A stretch of 64,000 bases of DNA, taken from positions 1-64,000 of IMG/VR virus record IMGVR_UViG_3300047548_000908; one strand, given 5' to 3'. The DNA comes from a virus. The first letter of the stretch is position 1, and each line of letters opens with the position of its first letter. Below, piece by piece: positions 43,863-51,766 of the stretch. A program made the translations under genes and the position numbers. The notes under the pieces are model-generated. The model had not been told where the DNA came from and made no database searches. It saw only the letters and a program-made list of their open reading frames with translations.

Positions 43863-44417
43863 ATGCGTGAATTTATAGACTTACTTGAGGACAAAGCAAA
43901 GTCTCAAGACATAGAAATCATAAACCTTAACTTTACTGAAAACGAAGTTAAAGGTGTAATGAGTTCAGATACGCTAGACTTACACTATGGTAAGCTAGCC
44001 AAACGATATGCTCAACGGTTCAATGACGGGGAAGGCGACAGTGATTTCAATTATGCTGGCGCCTTCCTCCACAACCTTTTATTCACTCAGTATCGTGAAG
44101 TAAGAACTAACAACAAGCCCAATGGCCCAATGGAAGGCTTCATTAAGAAGCACTTTAAGAGTTGGGACGGGTTCAAAGAGCAGTTTGAAATAGAAGCCAT
44201 GCAGGTTCAAGGATCTGGATGGCTTTACCTTTCGTACAGCGGGGACATAAAGCAGATAAAAAACCATGAAGTTAGGGATGACATACTCATTCTAGTTGAC
44301 CTTTGGGAACACGCCTTCCTTCTTGACTACGGACCAGACAAGAAAAAATATATCAATGAATACTGGAAAATACTGAACTGGAACGTAGTTAACACGAGAT
44401 GGGGAAAGAGCCTATGA
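43863..44417 (+). CDS. sod: Fe/Mn superoxide dismutase-fold protein with targeting-like N-terminus
   Basis: 184 residues. All four metal ligands can be aligned: H41 (LDLHYGKLAKRY), H70 (AGAFLHNLLF), D146 and H150 (VDLWEHAF); GSGWLYL and KKYINEYWKILNW are also typical. The first residues MREFIDLLEDK match the shared leader rather than normal dismutases. As a packaged enzyme it could protect DNA or the entry site from oxidative bursts. Dismutase activity is likely but not certain. Confidence 0.82.
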   Translation: MREFIDLLEDKAKSQDIEIINLNFTENEVKGVMSSDTLDLHYGKLAKRYAQRFNDGEGDSDFNYAGAFLHNLLFTQYREVRTNNKPNGPMEGFIKKHFKSWDGFKEQFEIEAMQVQGSGWLYLSYSGDIKQIKNHEVRDDILILVDLWEHAFLLDYGPDKKKYINEYWKILNWNVVNTRWGKSL

Positions 44418-44977
44418 GAGCCAGAGAGTTTATAACAGAACTACAACTTCCAAAGAATAAATGGGAATTGTTGGTGTCTACATCAGCCAAACATGAAGCG
44501 GGGCATGAGCTAATCGATTTAGTCAAAACAGCATACGCAAATACACCACAAGGTAGTTTTGTCAATTCATTGAAGGATGTTATTCCAAGCGACTGGAATG
44601 TCATTGACTGGGACAAAGACCCCGACATTGACTCTGCTATATTTTATCGTATTAGCCGTCCTAACGAATCTTGGACAGGGTACAAAATACAAGGAATTGG
44701 CCACGACGGAGCAAGACCAAGCAAAGACAAGGCAATCAGCAAAATGACAGAGCTATTATCCAGGGATGGATGGTGGATAGAATCAAGTGATGCGTTGAGA
44801 CATATTTTTAAGAAGAACAACTTAGCACCTGTAACTGATGAAGATTTACTAAAACGATTGTTCTCAGATCCTAAGTTGAAAATGATCGATGTTGATACAT
44901 ATCGTCGCCAACTTGAAGGTGGAGTATATATCACTGAGACCGTATTTGGCAAACCTAAACTAAAAGGTAATATATGA
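44414..44977 (+). CDS. Unknown protein with targeting-like N-terminus
   Basis: 187 residues from ATG 44414, overlapping the dismutase stop by 4 bp. [13 protein letters not shown] is a clear member of the shared leader group and EL-Q could be a protease site. The body is alpha/beta with [21 protein letters not shown] and a Trp pair (GWW). No family recognised. Overlaps the Nudix gene by 4 bp. Confidence 0.6.
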   Translation: MRAREFITELQLPKNKWELLVSTSAKHEAGHELIDLVKTAYANTPQGSFVNSLKDVIPSDWNVIDWDKDPDIDSAIFYRISRPNESWTGYKIQGIGHDGARPSKDKAISKMTELLSRDGWWIESSDALRHIFKKNNLAPVTDEDLLKRLFSDPKLKMIDVDTYRRQLEGGVYITETVFGKPKLKGNI

Positions 44978-45567
44978 GATCGTATGAATTTATAGTAGAG
45001 AATGCAGTACCGGGGATAGATGGCCCTTTCAAAGTTACTAGTTTTGATCCAAAAACAAGGATGGTGAGATTAGAAAATCAATCAGCAATTCAATTAGCCG
45101 ATAACATAAAAGATGTACCAACTCCTGGTTATAACTATTCCTTTGTCATAAAGGGAAACCAAGCACTAAGAATGCTTCTGCTTACAGTAGACAACGTAAT
45201 TACTACTGGAAGAGAAATTCTATTGATCAAACGAAAAAAAGATCCTTTTGCAGGACATTGGGCGCTTCCTGGTGGATTCATAGATCCAGGTGAGTCTCCT
45301 GAGGAAGCCGCACATCGAGAACTACAAGAAGAAACAGGACTTACAGTAAATGCGAAAATGAAGTTTGTTGGCAGGTTCGATGAAGTCGGTCGAGATCCTA
45401 GAATGTCTAGCACTTGGAGTTATGCATTTACTGTTCAGATACCAAAAGAGGCAGTAGTCGCAGGAGATGACGCTAGTGAGGCAAAATGGATACCAATTAG
45501 TAGTATTTCTTCTTTGCCTATGGCGTTTGATCATAAGAAGATCATTCAGGCTGCCTTGCGTATTTGA
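44974..45567 (+). CDS. Nudix hydrolase with targeting-like N-terminus
   Basis: 197 residues. Nudix box starting GGFIDPGES at residue 100 and ending REL-QEETGL, complete. The context [13 protein letters not shown] and a C-terminal EAKWIPI point to the ADP-ribose/NAD-related branch. Residues 1-80 include the leader [11 protein letters not shown], closest of all to T4 internal-protein leaders. With ADP-ribosyltransferases in the same group it may handle ADP-ribose; that link is inferred. Confidence 0.88.
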   Translation: MRSYEFIVENAVPGIDGPFKVTSFDPKTRMVRLENQSAIQLADNIKDVPTPGYNYSFVIKGNQALRMLLLTVDNVITTGREILLIKRKKDPFAGHWALPGGFIDPGESPEEAAHRELQEETGLTVNAKMKFVGRFDEVGRDPRMSSTWSYAFTVQIPKEAVVAGDDASEAKWIPISSISSLPMAFDHKKIIQAALRI

Positions 45568-45569
45568 GC

Positions 45570-45575
45570 TAAATA
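45570..45575 (+). promoter_or_regulatory. Late promoter box for the fibre-like gene
   Basis: GCTAAATA, 19 nt before ATG 45595, with AAGGG between. Confidence 0.5.
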
Positions 45576-45594
45576 AAGATACAAGGGTTTTTAT

Positions 45595-46644
45595 ATGATC
45601 ACCGGTCAACAAGTTATAAGCATAGGGCAACCTAATCAGTCATCAAACAGTGATACGCTATTCAATGCATTCACTAAAATTAACAATAACTTTACCACGT
45701 TATTTACTAACGCACATCCTGCATTTTCATTTGAGAGTGGAAATGGAATATCCGCAGTTTTAAATGGAGATACTCTCACGATAACGAACACAGGCGTTTT
45801 GTCATTGGTTCAAGGTAGTGGAATTTCACTAGATCAAGCGAACGGAACGGTGACTATATCTGTGGTTGGTGATTCTAGTGGAAACATAATTGCAGGTGTA
45901 ACTAAAGTAGGTGTCAATTCTAACACCTTGAATGTCACTGGATCCCCGGTAATCAGTGAAGGGAACATCAATGTCAACTTGCCAGAGACAGGTGTAGTAG
46001 AGGCAACTTACACGGCACCTACTATCGTCGTTGATAAGTATGGTAGGATTCTATCTGCAACTAGTACAGAATCAGTAGGTACAGTGACATCGATCCAAGT
46101 GTCCGGCGGCGCTGGAATTGCAGTTGAGGGAAGTCCAGTCACCTCATCTGGAAATATAGTGATCACTAATACAGGGGTAACCAGGCTTAGACAAGGCACT
46201 GGGGTGGTATTGTCTGGTACGAGTGGAGAGGTAACTGTATCAATGGCAGTACCTACAATAGGTCTATATAGTAATTCAATGGCGATATTTTCTTCACCAG
46301 GCGCCAATACTATAACCTCAGATATCAATTTTCCAGTATACGGTGCAGCAACAGGAATAACAGCAAACGGAACAACTGCATCGACCGCACTTGAACTGAC
46401 AAAACATTTAAATATCGTATCTATTGTTTCTGCTACCAACAATGGAGTAAAACTTCCGGTGATGCCACCAGAGGGAGTAGGATTCTCAGTTAAGATAGTC
46501 AACACCTCTGCTAATGTACTGAGTGTCTACCCTCCTACTAGTCACTACATAAATGCGCTACCTATAAACAGTGGATTCCCGATGGCAGGCAATGCTAGAG
46601 TAGAATTCTCGTTTGCTGGCGCGAACAGGTGGTACACTTTTTAA
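45595..46644 (+). CDS. Tail-fibre-like / virion surface protein
   Basis: 349 residues. Opening ISIGQPNQSSNSDTLFNAFTKINNNFTTLF is a short N-terminal domain repeated in T4-like virion proteins; the rest is beta-repeat sequence rich in Gly, Thr, Val and Ser (GSGISLDQANGTVTISV repeated with variation) and ends with VEFSFAGANRWYTF. Trimeric beta-helix fibre is likely. Followed by a strong terminator. Confidence 0.72.
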   Translation: MITGQQVISIGQPNQSSNSDTLFNAFTKINNNFTTLFTNAHPAFSFESGNGISAVLNGDTLTITNTGVLSLVQGSGISLDQANGTVTISVVGDSSGNIIAGVTKVGVNSNTLNVTGSPVISEGNINVNLPETGVVEATYTAPTIVVDKYGRILSATSTESVGTVTSIQVSGGAGIAVEGSPVTSSGNIVITNTGVTRLRQGTGVVLSGTSGEVTVSMAVPTIGLYSNSMAIFSSPGANTITSDINFPVYGAATGITANGTTASTALELTKHLNIVSIVSATNNGVKLPVMPPEGVGFSVKIVNTSANVLSVYPPTSHYINALPINSGFPMAGNARVEFSFAGANRWYTF

Positions 46645-46652
46645 CCAAAAAT

Positions 46653-46674
46653 AAACCGCTCAAATGAGCGGTTT
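46653..46674. terminator. Bidirectional terminator between convergent genes
   Basis: AAACCGCTC/GAGCGGTTT with an AAAT loop and T-rich flanks on both strands, between the plus-strand fibre-like gene and the minus-strand block. Confidence 0.8.
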
Positions 46675-46694
46675 GTATTTTGAGAGAGGTTGTT

Positions 46695-47111
46695 TTACAC
46701 GGCATCAGGTTCTGCTTCGGATTGTTCAGCCGCTACTGCGACCAGATCCTCAGCAGTTACATCTGCTTTTTTACCACGAGCTTTGATAGCATCAAGGCTG
46801 GGTTTCTCTTTTTTAGAGACTTTAACCTTCACCTCTTTGACTTTCTTTTCTTTCTTGGGAGAAGGTTCTCGATCGGCAATAGCGTCAGAGATGACAGCCT
46901 GATCGTCAGGAGATTGAAACATTTCGTGAGATTGGAGATACTTCAGTGCATCCAGTTTGGACATTGCGCTCGGAAGTTCGATAAGGTCGACCCGAGAAGC
47001 TTGCCCTTTCGTAAATTGCTTTACCCTGCGAATGAGATCGTCAGTAAAGCGGACTTTAGTAACTTCACCATGAGTAGTGATACCTGCGACTTTGAAAGTT
47101 TGATTAGCCAT
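46695..47111 (-). CDS. Hypothetical protein with Lys-rich hinge
   Basis: 138 residues. N-terminal 75 residues alpha/beta (EVTKVRFTDDLIRRVKQF), then a Lys/Glu-rich hinge and an acidic C-terminus. Looks like a nucleic-acid-associated protein; unrecognised. Confidence 0.62.
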   Translation of the reverse strand: MANQTFKVAGITTHGEVTKVRFTDDLIRRVKQFTKGQASRVDLIELPSAMSKLDALKYLQSHEMFQSPDDQAVISDAIADREPSPKKEKKVKEVKVKVSKKEKPSLDAIKARGKKADVTAEDLVAVAAEQSEAEPDAV

Positions 47112-47164
47112 TGTGTTTCCTTTACGTTAGCTAGGGTTAAGGATTGTGCGTTTGCACAGTTATA

Positions 47165-47193
47165 ATGATAACATCAATGCAAGATAAAGTCAA
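47165..47193 (-). promoter_or_regulatory. Probable sigma70 promoter
   Basis: On the minus strand TTGACT and TATCAT, 17 bp apart, before ATG 47111. Confidence 0.5.
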
Positions 47194-47212
47194 GCATTGA
47201 TTTTACCAAAAT

Positions 47213-47359
47213 TCAAGATTGAAGGGTGGGGGAAGAAATGAGTTGTTTTCCGTACAATGCCTTAAGCATTTCGGATGCTGCATATAGATTAGGAGCTTGG
47301 ATAGTCACTTTGATAAATGACCCGACACCTGTTTTTACGAATGCCCAGTAAGTGTTCAT
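47213..47359 (-). CDS. Hypothetical 48-residue protein
   Basis: From ATG 47359, one nt after the stop of the preceding small gene; a longer frame would run through that gene. Product FVKTGVGSFIKVTIQAPNLYAASEMLKALYG is of a type repeated in small phage proteins (beta strand, then an AxxMLKALYG helix). Confidence 0.6.
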   Translation of the reverse strand: MNTYWAFVKTGVGSFIKVTIQAPNLYAASEMLKALYGKQLISSPTLQS

Positions 47360-47360
47360 A

Positions 47361-47519
47361 TCACAACCAAAAAGTAACATCCCGATTATTTTTCGGGCGA
47401 CGCTTGTACTTGTTTTTCGCCTGAACCGACTTCGGTTTGAAAGGCGAATTTTCCTCAAAAAGGACGCGGTGTGCGCGGTGCTTGATTTGAGGGGCTTCAA
47501 AGGTGAACTTATGCTTCAT
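47361..47519 (-). CDS. Hypothetical 52-residue basic protein
   Basis: From ATG 47519 with AAAGG and a GATAAATA box upstream. Very basic and aromatic (KNKYKRRPKNNRD), possibly nucleic-acid binding. The opposite strand and the other frame are also open, but ribosome site and promoter favour this frame. Confidence 0.55.
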   Translation of the reverse strand: MKHKFTFEAPQIKHRAHRVLFEENSPFKPKSVQAKNKYKRRPKNNRDVTFWL

Positions 47520-47533
47520 GATTTTCCTTTAAC

Positions 47534-47539
47534 TATTTA
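47534..47539 (-). promoter_or_regulatory. Late promoter box
   Basis: GATAAATA on the minus strand, 14 nt before ATG 47519. Confidence 0.5.
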
Positions 47540-47541
47540 TC

Positions 47542-47859
47542 TTACTTGAACGTGTTAAGTGCAGGGTTAAGTTCTTTGATCAGTTCAGTCTCGCGGGCAT
47601 GAGCTTCCTTCTTACCACGAAGAATCTCCAAGACACCATACGTAAAAGCTTCCGGGCCAAAGAATCGAAGAGACTCACAAAGTCCCCAACCCTTGTCTTC
47701 AGTCATCGCACGTTGCAAGTGCTTCTGCATCCGACGATGAAGCGAACGCTTGACCGTCGTGCCAGTCTTTGCAGTCAGACCAATGTACTGTTCTTCCGTC
47801 AGCACGTTAGTGATAACGTAGATGATATGCGTGCGGTCGCTGCGAACTTTGCGGGTCAT
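47542..47859 (-). CDS. GIY-YIG nuclease-like protein
   Basis: 105 residues from ATG 47859; an upstream ATG at 47889 lies at the promoter. HIIYVITN and EQYIGLT form the GIY and YIG strands, SLHRRMQKHLQRA the Arg helix, ELIKELNPALN the C-terminal part. A stand-alone domain such as this may be a homing endonuclease or a nuclease against host DNA. No flanking intron is visible. Confidence 0.72.
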   Translation of the reverse strand: MTRKVRSDRTHIIYVITNVLTEEQYIGLTAKTGTTVKRSLHRRMQKHLQRAMTEDKGWGLCESLRFFGPEAFTYGVLEILRGKKEAHARETELIKELNPALNTFK

Positions 47860-47889
47860 GTCTTGCTTCCGATGTCTTACTATACCCAT

Positions 47890-47918
47890 ATTATAACACC
47901 GAATCTATTAATTGTCAA
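47890..47918 (-). promoter_or_regulatory. Early sigma70 promoter
   Basis: TTGACA, 17 bp, TATAAT on the minus strand. Confidence 0.85.
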
Positions 47919-47927
47919 CCGTTTTCG

Positions 47928-48113
47928 TTAGGCTGCATTCCTCTTCAGGATATCCTGAACGACAGCCATTTGCTTGTCGGTGAGCTTACCGTAGTAGTCA
48001 AACGCGCGGATCATCTTGCCCGCAAAGATGTTATCCTGCTTGGGGAGGGAAGCACAAATGTCAGCCAGGTCGCTGATAGCTTCAAGTTGTTCCAGTTGAT
48101 TGTCGTTGAACAT
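47928..48113 (-). CDS. Hypothetical small helical protein
   Basis: 61 residues from ATG 48113 with GGAG 8 nt upstream; a start at 48134 lies almost at the transcript start. Acidic to neutral helices ending GKLTDKQMAVVQDILKR, which is a segment common in phage zinc-free helix-hairpin proteins. Confidence 0.58.
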   Translation of the reverse strand: MFNDNQLEQLEAISDLADICASLPKQDNIFAGKMIRAFDYYGKLTDKQMAVVQDILKRNAA

Positions 48114-48143
48114 CAGTTGCTCCGTTTGATTCACTATAAACGT

Positions 48144-48172
48144 ATTATAGCACCAAAATCTTTTATTGTCAA
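48144..48172 (-). promoter_or_regulatory. Early sigma70 promoter
   Basis: TTGACA, 17 bp, TATAAT on the minus strand. Confidence 0.85.
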
Positions 48173-48384
48173 GCCTTTACGAACAGGCCAACTGCATAAA
48201 TTCCGAGCAAAACCGCGTTCACGATCACCAAATTCCACTCTTTGATACGCAACGCCCAGACCAAATAGAGTCCCGCTCCCAAATTGAGCAACCAAATGTT
48301 CGCAGGATCGATCCTGAGGCTCGTAAAAAGAGCACCCAAAACGACGGAGAACATTCCCGACCACTTCAAAATTTTATTCAGCAT
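48169..48384 (-). CDS. Small multi-pass membrane protein
   Basis: 71 residues with two to three hydrophobic helices (MFSVVLGALFTSL, LLNLGAGLYLVWAL, VIVNAVLLGIYAVGL). The ATG is only 6 nt after the -10 of its promoter, so its mRNA would be leaderless unless an internal Met is used. Confidence 0.55.
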   Translation of the reverse strand: MLNKILKWSGMFSVVLGALFTSLRIDPANIWLLNLGAGLYLVWALRIKEWNLVIVNAVLLGIYAVGLFVKA

Positions 48385-48390
48385 ACAAGT

Positions 48391-48419
48391 ATTGTAGCAC
48401 CAAAATCTTTTATTGTCAA
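48391..48419 (-). promoter_or_regulatory. Early sigma70 promoter
   Basis: TTGACA, 17 bp, TACAAT on the minus strand. Confidence 0.75.
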
Positions 48420-48467
48420 TCCTATCGATCCAATTATATTAATAGGTGTTGTATAAAAACAACACTC

Positions 48468-48773
48468 TTAGATCGAGTACTCCACGAACCTGACACCAGC
48501 TTTCTTGATGGCAAGTTCACAGACAGGGCAGGGTTTGGCTAGTTTAAATTGTCCTCGCTTATTGACTCGCTCGACTTTGATCTTGTAGGGCTCTCCACGG
48601 CACTTGATCAGTGCATCTATCTCAGCGTGTAGAAATTGCTTTTCGGGCTGACCTACTGCTTTGGCCATTTCAGCTTGATAAGGGTGAGTTTTGGTATAGG
48701 AGTTCCTGCCTACGCTCAGAATACGACCTTTCTTGTCATACACCGTAGCGGTAATTTCGTGCTTTACGCTCAT
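48468..48773 (-). CDS. Cytidine-deaminase-fold protein
   Basis: 101 residues. HAEIDALIKC and KPCPVCELAIKKAG carry the zinc ligands and catalytic Glu of the deaminase superfamily. Smaller than dCMP deaminases; substrate may be a free nucleoside, base or nucleic acid. Overlaps the next gene by 4 bp. Confidence 0.75.
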   Translation of the reverse strand: MSVKHEITATVYDKKGRILSVGRNSYTKTHPYQAEMAKAVGQPEKQFLHAEIDALIKCRGEPYKIKVERVNKRGQFKLAKPCPVCELAIKKAGVRFVEYSI

Positions 48774-49225
48774 TCGTTATGTTGTTTGTTGTGTTTAGAT
48801 GACAATATCTGAATTGCCTTCGAAAGTACTTCCTTTTGAGTATCATATGCTTCTGCTTCCCATGGAAGCTTTTTGTATTCCTCAAAAGTTAACTTATCGG
48901 GCAATGAGTCTGTGTAGTAAACTTTGTTCCAAAAATATTTACCAGATGGTGTTATTTTTAATTTTCCTGTCTTTCTTTGATGTACATGTATTAATTCATG
49001 TGCCAAGACGATAGGCAGCTCTTCATAGGTTAACGCAAAATCAATTCCTATTCTGTTTGCGTGTATGATGTCAATACCCCCGTACGCATTGTTCAAAGGA
49101 TACAGACACACATCTATTTTGTCAGGTAATTCTAAGAACGTGGAAATAGCATTGCATAGCGCAGAAATCACTATTTCCTTTTTGTAGCTATGTTGATTGT
49201 TCTGGTAGAAGAACGCAACTTGCAC
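48770..49225 (-). CDS. HExxH metallopeptidase-like protein
   Basis: 151 residues. VLAHELIHVHQRKTG is a zinc protease helix; a later Glu (PWEAEAYDTQ) could be the third ligand. No other domain. Target unknown. Confidence 0.65.
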   Translation of the reverse strand: MQVAFFYQNNQHSYKKEIVISALCNAISTFLELPDKIDVCLYPLNNAYGGIDIIHANRIGIDFALTYEELPIVLAHELIHVHQRKTGKLKITPSGKYFWNKVYYTDSLPDKLTFEEYKKLPWEAEAYDTQKEVLSKAIQILSSKHNKQHNE

Positions 49226-49226
49226 T

Positions 49227-49511
49227 TTAATGTAAGACTATGTTATTCCCTGTTTCTATAAGGTCCTGAATGTACTCTGTCAGGTCTTCCACTGTGTAAC
49301 CTAATTGACCTAACTTTGGCAATAGTTCCATAAACAGTACAAAGTGAGCAGTGCCTTTGACATAATTTTCATCTTTGTTATCAAAGTCAAATGCTTCTAG
49401 TTTAGGAAAGATTTCATTTTCTATAAAGGTTTGTGATTGGTTTCCGCTTTTTTCATATTGCCAATCTTCAAATTCATCTTCGATTCTTACTTCACATGCA
49501 GCTTTAGACAT
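49227..49511 (-). CDS. Hypothetical acidic protein
   Basis: 94 residues, acidic, helical; AAGGA before ATG, late-type box upstream. No family. Confidence 0.6.
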   Translation of the reverse strand: MSKAACEVRIEDEFEDWQYEKSGNQSQTFIENEIFPKLEAFDFDNKDENYVKGTAHFVLFMELLPKLGQLGYTVEDLTEYIQDLIETGNNIVLH

Positions 49512-49531
49512 AGCGAAAATCCTTATTAAAT

Positions 49532-49537
49532 TATTTA
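49532..49537 (-). promoter_or_regulatory. Late promoter box
   Basis: CTAAATA on the minus strand, 20 nt before ATG 49511. Confidence 0.45.
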
Positions 49538-49562
49538 GACTTTACGTTTAGTTAGTATTAGT

Positions 49563-50975
49563 CTATTTTTTAGTTTCTCTTGCGCCCATCAAGTTTTTTT
49601 CTATTTCTGTTAAGTCACTTTCTTTATCTACTTCTATCCAAGATTTTCCGTTGAACCTAAAAATCTTATTTGGCATCGTATCTACTCTTACGAATATGTC
49701 TCCTTCGAATGCAAACTCAGGAAACTTAGTTCCAAAGTCTGCTCTCGGGGATCCCAAATCTTCAGCATTTAGTTTTAACTCAGGGAACATACTTACGAAA
49801 ACTTGCTTATGCATTTGTTTTCCGTTCCGTTCAACGTAATCAGATTCCGGTAAAATATGGCAAAGTTTTTCTGTTACACCCTCAGTTTCAATAACCACTT
49901 CCTTTGTTACGTTGTCAGAGTGATCCTCTGCTTGTATTATATCACTCCCTGTATCGAATAGCTCTTCTTTGTTTTCCCTAAAAATAGGTTCAGGCCTACT
50001 GGGAAATTTTACCCAAGGTTTGCTGAGATATGGGTAGTCAGAGAGACTGAACTCTTTTTCTTTTGGCAGTTCAGGTTCTTGTTTATATTCGGTAAGTGGT
50101 TCAACCGGCTGATTCGGTATAATTGAATAGTTGTCTTCGACTTTTTTGTCTGCAACATGTATTGGTTGTTCGGTAGGTTCAACTTTGTCGAGTAAATTCT
50201 TGGATGAGTCTTCTTTGTCCCATTCTTTACTTTGGTTCGCTGCTAACACAAGTGAGATTGCAAGAGGATCAAATACTAGAACTAGAAGAATAATGACCCA
50301 TCTGACTGATTTTTCTAACAGATTTTGGTCAATATTGTCCCCATATATCAATGCGGCAATATACTTTACTGGACCAACTTCAAGTTCTACTTTTCTTAGT
50401 TCAGATGCGATCGGTGCCCTTTCTTCATTTAGTTTAGCAATTTCCGCATTTGCCCGTTCAATCTCAGCTTGTAGTTGCGCTCTTTCTTTTGCTTGCTGCC
50501 TTCTAATTTGAACACTTCTTTCGACTGATCGTTCTGAATCCCCTTTAGACATTACGTTGTTTACTTGGGCATCCATTTGAGCGAGTGCTGCTCTTGCAGA
50601 GTCAACTGTGTCTTTTTGAGTTTTTATTTTTTCATCAAACAAGGCAACTTTGGCTGCAATATCTCCTATAGGGGCACCTTGTTCCATGTGTGCCTTACTT
50701 AGGAATCCAAATATACCCATGCTAGTTAAGATCGCAATTGCTACTACGGCTGGGATCAAGTATGCCTTTAGTTTCCAGCTGCACCTTTCCCAATACTTTC
50801 TTAACCACACTGAAGTTGTTATCTTAGTAACTTCTAAGATAGAACCCATTATGATGATGGGAATCACAGCACCGGCAAATATTGCGGTTAAGCCTATTAT
50901 ACTGTAATAGGCTGCGACAGTACTTAAAGCAAGTGCGACGAATAAAGTGAAATTTGAGAGATTTATTTTAAGCAT
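49563..50975 (-). CDS. Large membrane protein with coiled coil
   Basis: 470 residues from ATG 50975. Two or three transmembrane helices in residues 8-95, a long coiled coil (residues about 110-205, DEKIKTQKDTVDSARAALA onward), another helix near 225-245 (WVIILLVLVFDPLAISLVLA), then an acidic cytoplasmic tail with a folded end (FRFNGKSWIEVDKESDL). This layout is known from conserved membrane proteins of T4-like phages; role unknown. Start 4 nt from a TAAATA box without ribosome site. Confidence 0.7.
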   Translation of the reverse strand: MLKINLSNFTLFVALALSTVAAYYSIIGLTAIFAGAVIPIIIMGSILEVTKITTSVWLRKYWERCSWKLKAYLIPAVVAIAILTSMGIFGFLSKAHMEQGAPIGDIAAKVALFDEKIKTQKDTVDSARAALAQMDAQVNNVMSKGDSERSVERSVQIRRQQAKERAQLQAEIERANAEIAKLNEERAPIASELRKVELEVGPVKYIAALIYGDNIDQNLLEKSVRWVIILLVLVFDPLAISLVLAANQSKEWDKEDSSKNLLDKVEPTEQPIHVADKKVEDNYSIIPNQPVEPLTEYKQEPELPKEKEFSLSDYPYLSKPWVKFPSRPEPIFRENKEELFDTGSDIIQAEDHSDNVTKEVVIETEGVTEKLCHILPESDYVERNGKQMHKQVFVSMFPELKLNAEDLGSPRADFGTKFPEFAFEGDIFVRVDTMPNKIFRFNGKSWIEVDKESDLTEIEKNLMGARETKK

Positions 50976-50979
50976 CAAA

Positions 50980-50985
50980 TATTTA
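50980..50985 (-). promoter_or_regulatory. Late promoter box, gap 4 nt to start codon
   Basis: GATAAATA, then TTTG and ATG 50975 on the minus strand. Confidence 0.58.
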
Positions 50986-51004
50986 TCGCCGACCTACTCA
51001 AATT

Positions 51005-51235
51005 TTACATATCCCGCCTTTTCCAAGATACACTAGAATTGATAGAACGTTTATAGTTATAATAAGAGTCAACGCAGGCTGAAAATATAGCGTCTACTAT
51101 TAATAATCCTCCTGCAATGACAGACAATAGCATTGAATGTAGTGGAAGTGTTATAATGAAGAGTGCAGTCCATAGGATATTTCTACGCTCCCACCTTCTA
51201 CTGTTTTTCCATTTCCAAGAAATATATCTAAACAC
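51005..51235 (-). CDS. Small membrane protein, GTG start
   Basis: 76 residues from GTG 51235 with GGGAGG at 7 nt. Basic N-terminus, two hydrophobic helices (ILWTALFIITLPLHSMLL, AGGLLIVDAIFSA), basic tail. Confidence 0.55.
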   Translation of the reverse strand: MFRYISWKWKNSRRWERRNILWTALFIITLPLHSMLLSVIAGGLLIVDAIFSACVDSYYNYKRSINSSVSWKRRDM

Positions 51236-51259
51236 AACAACACCTCCCTTGTGTTTAGA

Positions 51260-51265
51260 TATTTA
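51260..51265 (-). promoter_or_regulatory. Late promoter box
   Basis: GATAAATA on the minus strand, 24 nt before GTG 51235. Confidence 0.5.
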
Positions 51266-51272
51266 TCGGAAA

Positions 51273-51479
51273 TCAAGATTTTACATCAAACAGGTGCCCG
51301 AATTGAGTTAAAAACGTCTCAAGTGGTAGAACAAACTTCCTAGGGAGACTTGGTCCTTGCCGTTGTGTGTAAGTGACTAGTTGAACCGTTTCGTTGTCGA
51401 TTTCCTTTGATTTTATCTGAAGGACGGAAAGCTCACTGCCATCATCAAACGTGTACGTTTTTCCTATCAGATCGGTCAT
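51273..51479 (-). CDS. Hypothetical protein
   Basis: 68 residues, small beta-barrel-like pattern; start directly abuts the stop of the next upstream gene. Unknown. Confidence 0.6.
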   Translation of the reverse strand: MTDLIGKTYTFDDGSELSVLQIKSKEIDNETVQLVTYTQRQGPSLPRKFVLPLETFLTQFGHLFDVKS

Positions 51480-51755
51480 TTAATCTTCCAATACATCATA
51501 TGTAACTTCATAACCACCTTTTCGGTCAGTGTACCAGTCATCATATTCACGATCCCATTCTAGGTCAATGTCATTTTCCATTGCATCCTCAATTACCGTT
51601 TCAATGTCAACTTCTCCGCTTTTGAGATTTTCAATCAGCTCCTTGATTTCTTCATCAGAAGATTCAGGGTAAATTTCACTAAGAAGATCCTCAGTGAATT
51701 CTAGAATGAATTGACTATCTACACTATGCCACTCATGCTTCATAACTTTAATCAT
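51480..51755 (-). CDS. Hypothetical acidic protein
   Basis: 91 residues, very acidic; a second Met (MKHEWHS) is an alternative start. Cotranscribed with the DNA ligase gene upstream. Confidence 0.6.
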   Translation of the reverse strand: MIKVMKHEWHSVDSQFILEFTEDLLSEIYPESSDEEIKELIENLKSGEVDIETVIEDAMENDIDLEWDREYDDWYTDRKGGYEVTYDVLED

Positions 51756-51766
51756 TTAGACTCTCC

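Noticed and set aside
46008-46505. 165-residue minus-strand frame
   Set aside because: Antisense of a repetitive fibre-like gene; no promoter or ribosome site.
47542-47859. Homing endonuclease with intron
   Set aside because: GIY-YIG domain is present, but no interrupted gene or intron boundary is visible nearby, so only a stand-alone nuclease is claimed.
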